DNA of 16,608 nucleotides, taken from the NCBI GenBank assembly GCA_036170135.1, contig JAVHOP010000035.1, positions 1 through 16,608 on the forward strand. The letters are read 5' to 3'. Below the pieces are notes generated by a model. It did not search any database, had not been told where the DNA came from, and saw only the letters and a program-made list of their open reading frames with translations. Shown here one piece after another: positions 15,420 through 16,608 of this stretch. The position numbers and the translations under genes were made by a program. The stretch comes from CG1-02-35-72 sp036170135. Lineage in GTDB: Bacteria; Bacteroidota; Bacteroidia; Flavobacteriales; Flavobacteriaceae. Within the stretch, counting starts at the first letter, position 1; each line of letters begins with the position of its first letter.

Positions 15420-16608
15420 AAAAAGTTTTGCTCATTACTTATTATTGGCCGCCGTCAGGTGGCTCGGGCGTACAAAGATGGCTGAATTTTACAAAATATT
15501 TATCAGATTTTGATATTGAGCCCACGGTTTACACCATTTCTAACCCGCTTTACACCATCGAAGATTTATCATTAGAAACCCCAAAAGGTGTAAAGGTTAT
15601 CAGGCAACCTATTTGGGAACCATATCGGATGGCTTCGGTATTTTCGGGAAAAAATATGAAGGAAACCAGCTCTGGGTTTTTAGATCAATCAAAGTCAGTT
15701 AAGATGCGTATTGTCAACTATATACGCGCCAATTATTTTGTCCCTGATGCGCGAAAATACTGGATAAAACCATCTGTAAAATTCTTAAAAACCTATCTGA
15801 AAGAAAATAATATCGATACGATTATTACCTCCGGGCCACCGCATAGCTTACATTTAATTGGGATGCAATTAAAAGAAGTTGCAAATGTAAAATGGATAGC
15901 CGATTTTAGAGACCCTTGGACACAAATAGATTATTTTCACAATTTGCCTTTTACCAAAAGAGCCTTGCAAAAACATTTTGATTTAGAACGGCAAGTGGCT
16001 CAAAATGCCGATGCTATTTTAGTGGTAGGAAAAACCATGGGCACTTATTATTCGGCTTTCAATAAACAGGTTTATGTTATTTCTAATGGTTTTGAAACCA
16101 TTGAAAATCAGCTAGAAATAGCTTTAGATTCTAAATTTAGCCTCACCCATATTGGATTGCTTAACGCCGATAGAAATTCTGATTTGTTTTGGGAAGTGAT
16201 TCGCAATTTAATAGATGAAAAACCCGATTTTAAATTAAATATTTTAGTCCGATTAATCGGAAAAGTAGCCGACGAGGTAAAACAAAGTATTGAAAAATAC
16301 CAATTAAATGACGTGGTAGAATTTATAAGTTATCTGCCACATTACCAGATTTTAAAATATCAAAAAGCATCGCAAGTTTTACTGTTGTTGGTAAACCGCG
16401 TGCCGAGTGCTAAAGGAATTATCACCGGAAAAATATTTGAATATTTGTTAGCTAAACGGCCTATTCTAGCCATCGGACCTAGAGATGGCGACCTAGCTGA
16501 GGTTCTCAATAAAACCAAGGCAGGAAAAATAGTGGATTTTGAAGATAAACAAGAACTAAGAAATAGCATACTAACTTATTTTGAAGCCTTTAAAAGCCGG
16601 ACTTTAGT
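15416..16608 (+). CDS. GT4-like glycosyltransferase (partial, C-terminus beyond the edge)
   Basis: The frame starts with ATG at 15416, inside the preceding stop (ATGA overlap), and is open to the right edge, giving 397 residues. The family is usually around 420-430 residues, so only a short C-terminal part should be missing. Typical marks are ITYYWPPSGGSGVQRW (7-22), TSGPPHSLHLIG (about 137-148), ADFRDPW (162-168), ISNGF (about 221-225) and the late donor-binding region around KIFEYLLAKRPILAIGP (about 338-354). It is a GT-B-fold enzyme related to O-antigen and exopolysaccharide glycosyltransferases and probably acts on the same glycan as the preceding GT4. The tight coupling suggests roughly equal expression. 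Confidence 0.88.
   Translation, partial: MKKVLLITYYWPPSGGSGVQRWLNFTKYLSDFDIEPTVYTISNPLYTIEDLSLETPKGVKVIRQPIWEPYRMASVFSGKNMKETSSGFLDQSKSVKMRIVNYIRANYFVPDARKYWIKPSVKFLKTYLKENNIDTIITSGPPHSLHLIGMQLKEVANVKWIADFRDPWTQIDYFHNLPFTKRALQKHFDLERQVAQNADAILVVGKTMGTYYSAFNKQVYVISNGFETIENQLEIALDSKFSLTHIGLLNADRNSDLFWEVIRNLIDEKPDFKLNILVRLIGKVADEVKQSIEKYQLNDVVEFISYLPHYQILKYQKASQVLLLLVNRVPSAKGIITGKIFEYLLAKRPILAIGPRDGDLAEVLNKTKAGKIVDFEDKQELRNSILTYFEAFKSRTL

Noticed and set aside
1..16608. Search for tRNA genes, CRISPR repeats, insertion sequences, toxin-antitoxin or phage-defence genes.
   Set aside because: Nothing of this kind was seen by eye; gaps are too short for most, and all large frames have envelope, metabolic, RNA or repair signatures.

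Overview
The window looks like a piece of a Bacteroidetes chromosome, most likely a marine or environmental member of the Flavobacteriaceae. The DNA is AT-rich and tightly packed. Neighbouring genes often overlap by a few bases, Shine-Dalgarno sequences are rarely evident, and TAnnTTTG promoter elements appear in both larger divergent gaps. Several encoded families are typical of this phylum: DUF4834, DUF4159, a fused GH3/beta-lactamase exoprotein, and a 160-residue protein often mislabelled as an ABC transporter ATPase. I see no tRNA, rRNA, CRISPR array, insertion sequence, integrase or phage gene, and no obvious change in composition that would mark a recent island.

The layout has four blocks. 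(1) Positions 1-1425, minus strand: a TIGR01777-type NAD(P)-binding epimerase followed by the start of a DUF1295 (steroid 5-alpha-reductase-like) membrane enzyme, which runs off the left edge. (2) Positions 1751-6019, plus strand: a DEDDh exonuclease with an ExoX-type C-terminal domain, the 160-residue conserved protein, and a large secreted NagZ-like glycosidase fused to a serine beta-lactamase-like domain. (3) Positions 11553 down to 5976, minus strand: a compact run of six genes encoding an outer-membrane barrel with a very basic tail, a two-lobed GNAT-like protein, RsmE, a DUF4159 exoprotein, a BASS-family transporter and a PlsC-like acyltransferase. Its last gene overlaps the 3' end of the glycosidase gene by 44 bp, tail to tail. 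(4) Positions 11668 to the right edge, plus strand: a one-helix DUF4834 protein, a YfhO-type polytopic membrane protein, and two GT4-type glycosyltransferases, the second cut off by the edge.

Much of the content concerns the cell envelope. Blocks 2 and 3 combine cell-wall sugar cleavage, phospholipid acylation, an outer-membrane barrel and two exported proteins, along with housekeeping functions such as RsmE. Block 4 looks like a glycan-building unit: two cytoplasmic glycosyltransferases translationally linked to a GT-C-like membrane protein. Block 1 pairs two families known to travel together in light- or singlet-oxygen-responsive lipid clusters of other bacteria. The region upstream of it carries a perfect inverted repeat that could be an operator.

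Most of the window is ordinary core genome. I do not see clear proof of an undescribed system. The best leads are the DUF1295/TIGR01777 locus with its unexplained 325-bp upstream region, the DUF4834-YfhO-GT-GT unit, and the basic tail on the outer-membrane barrel.
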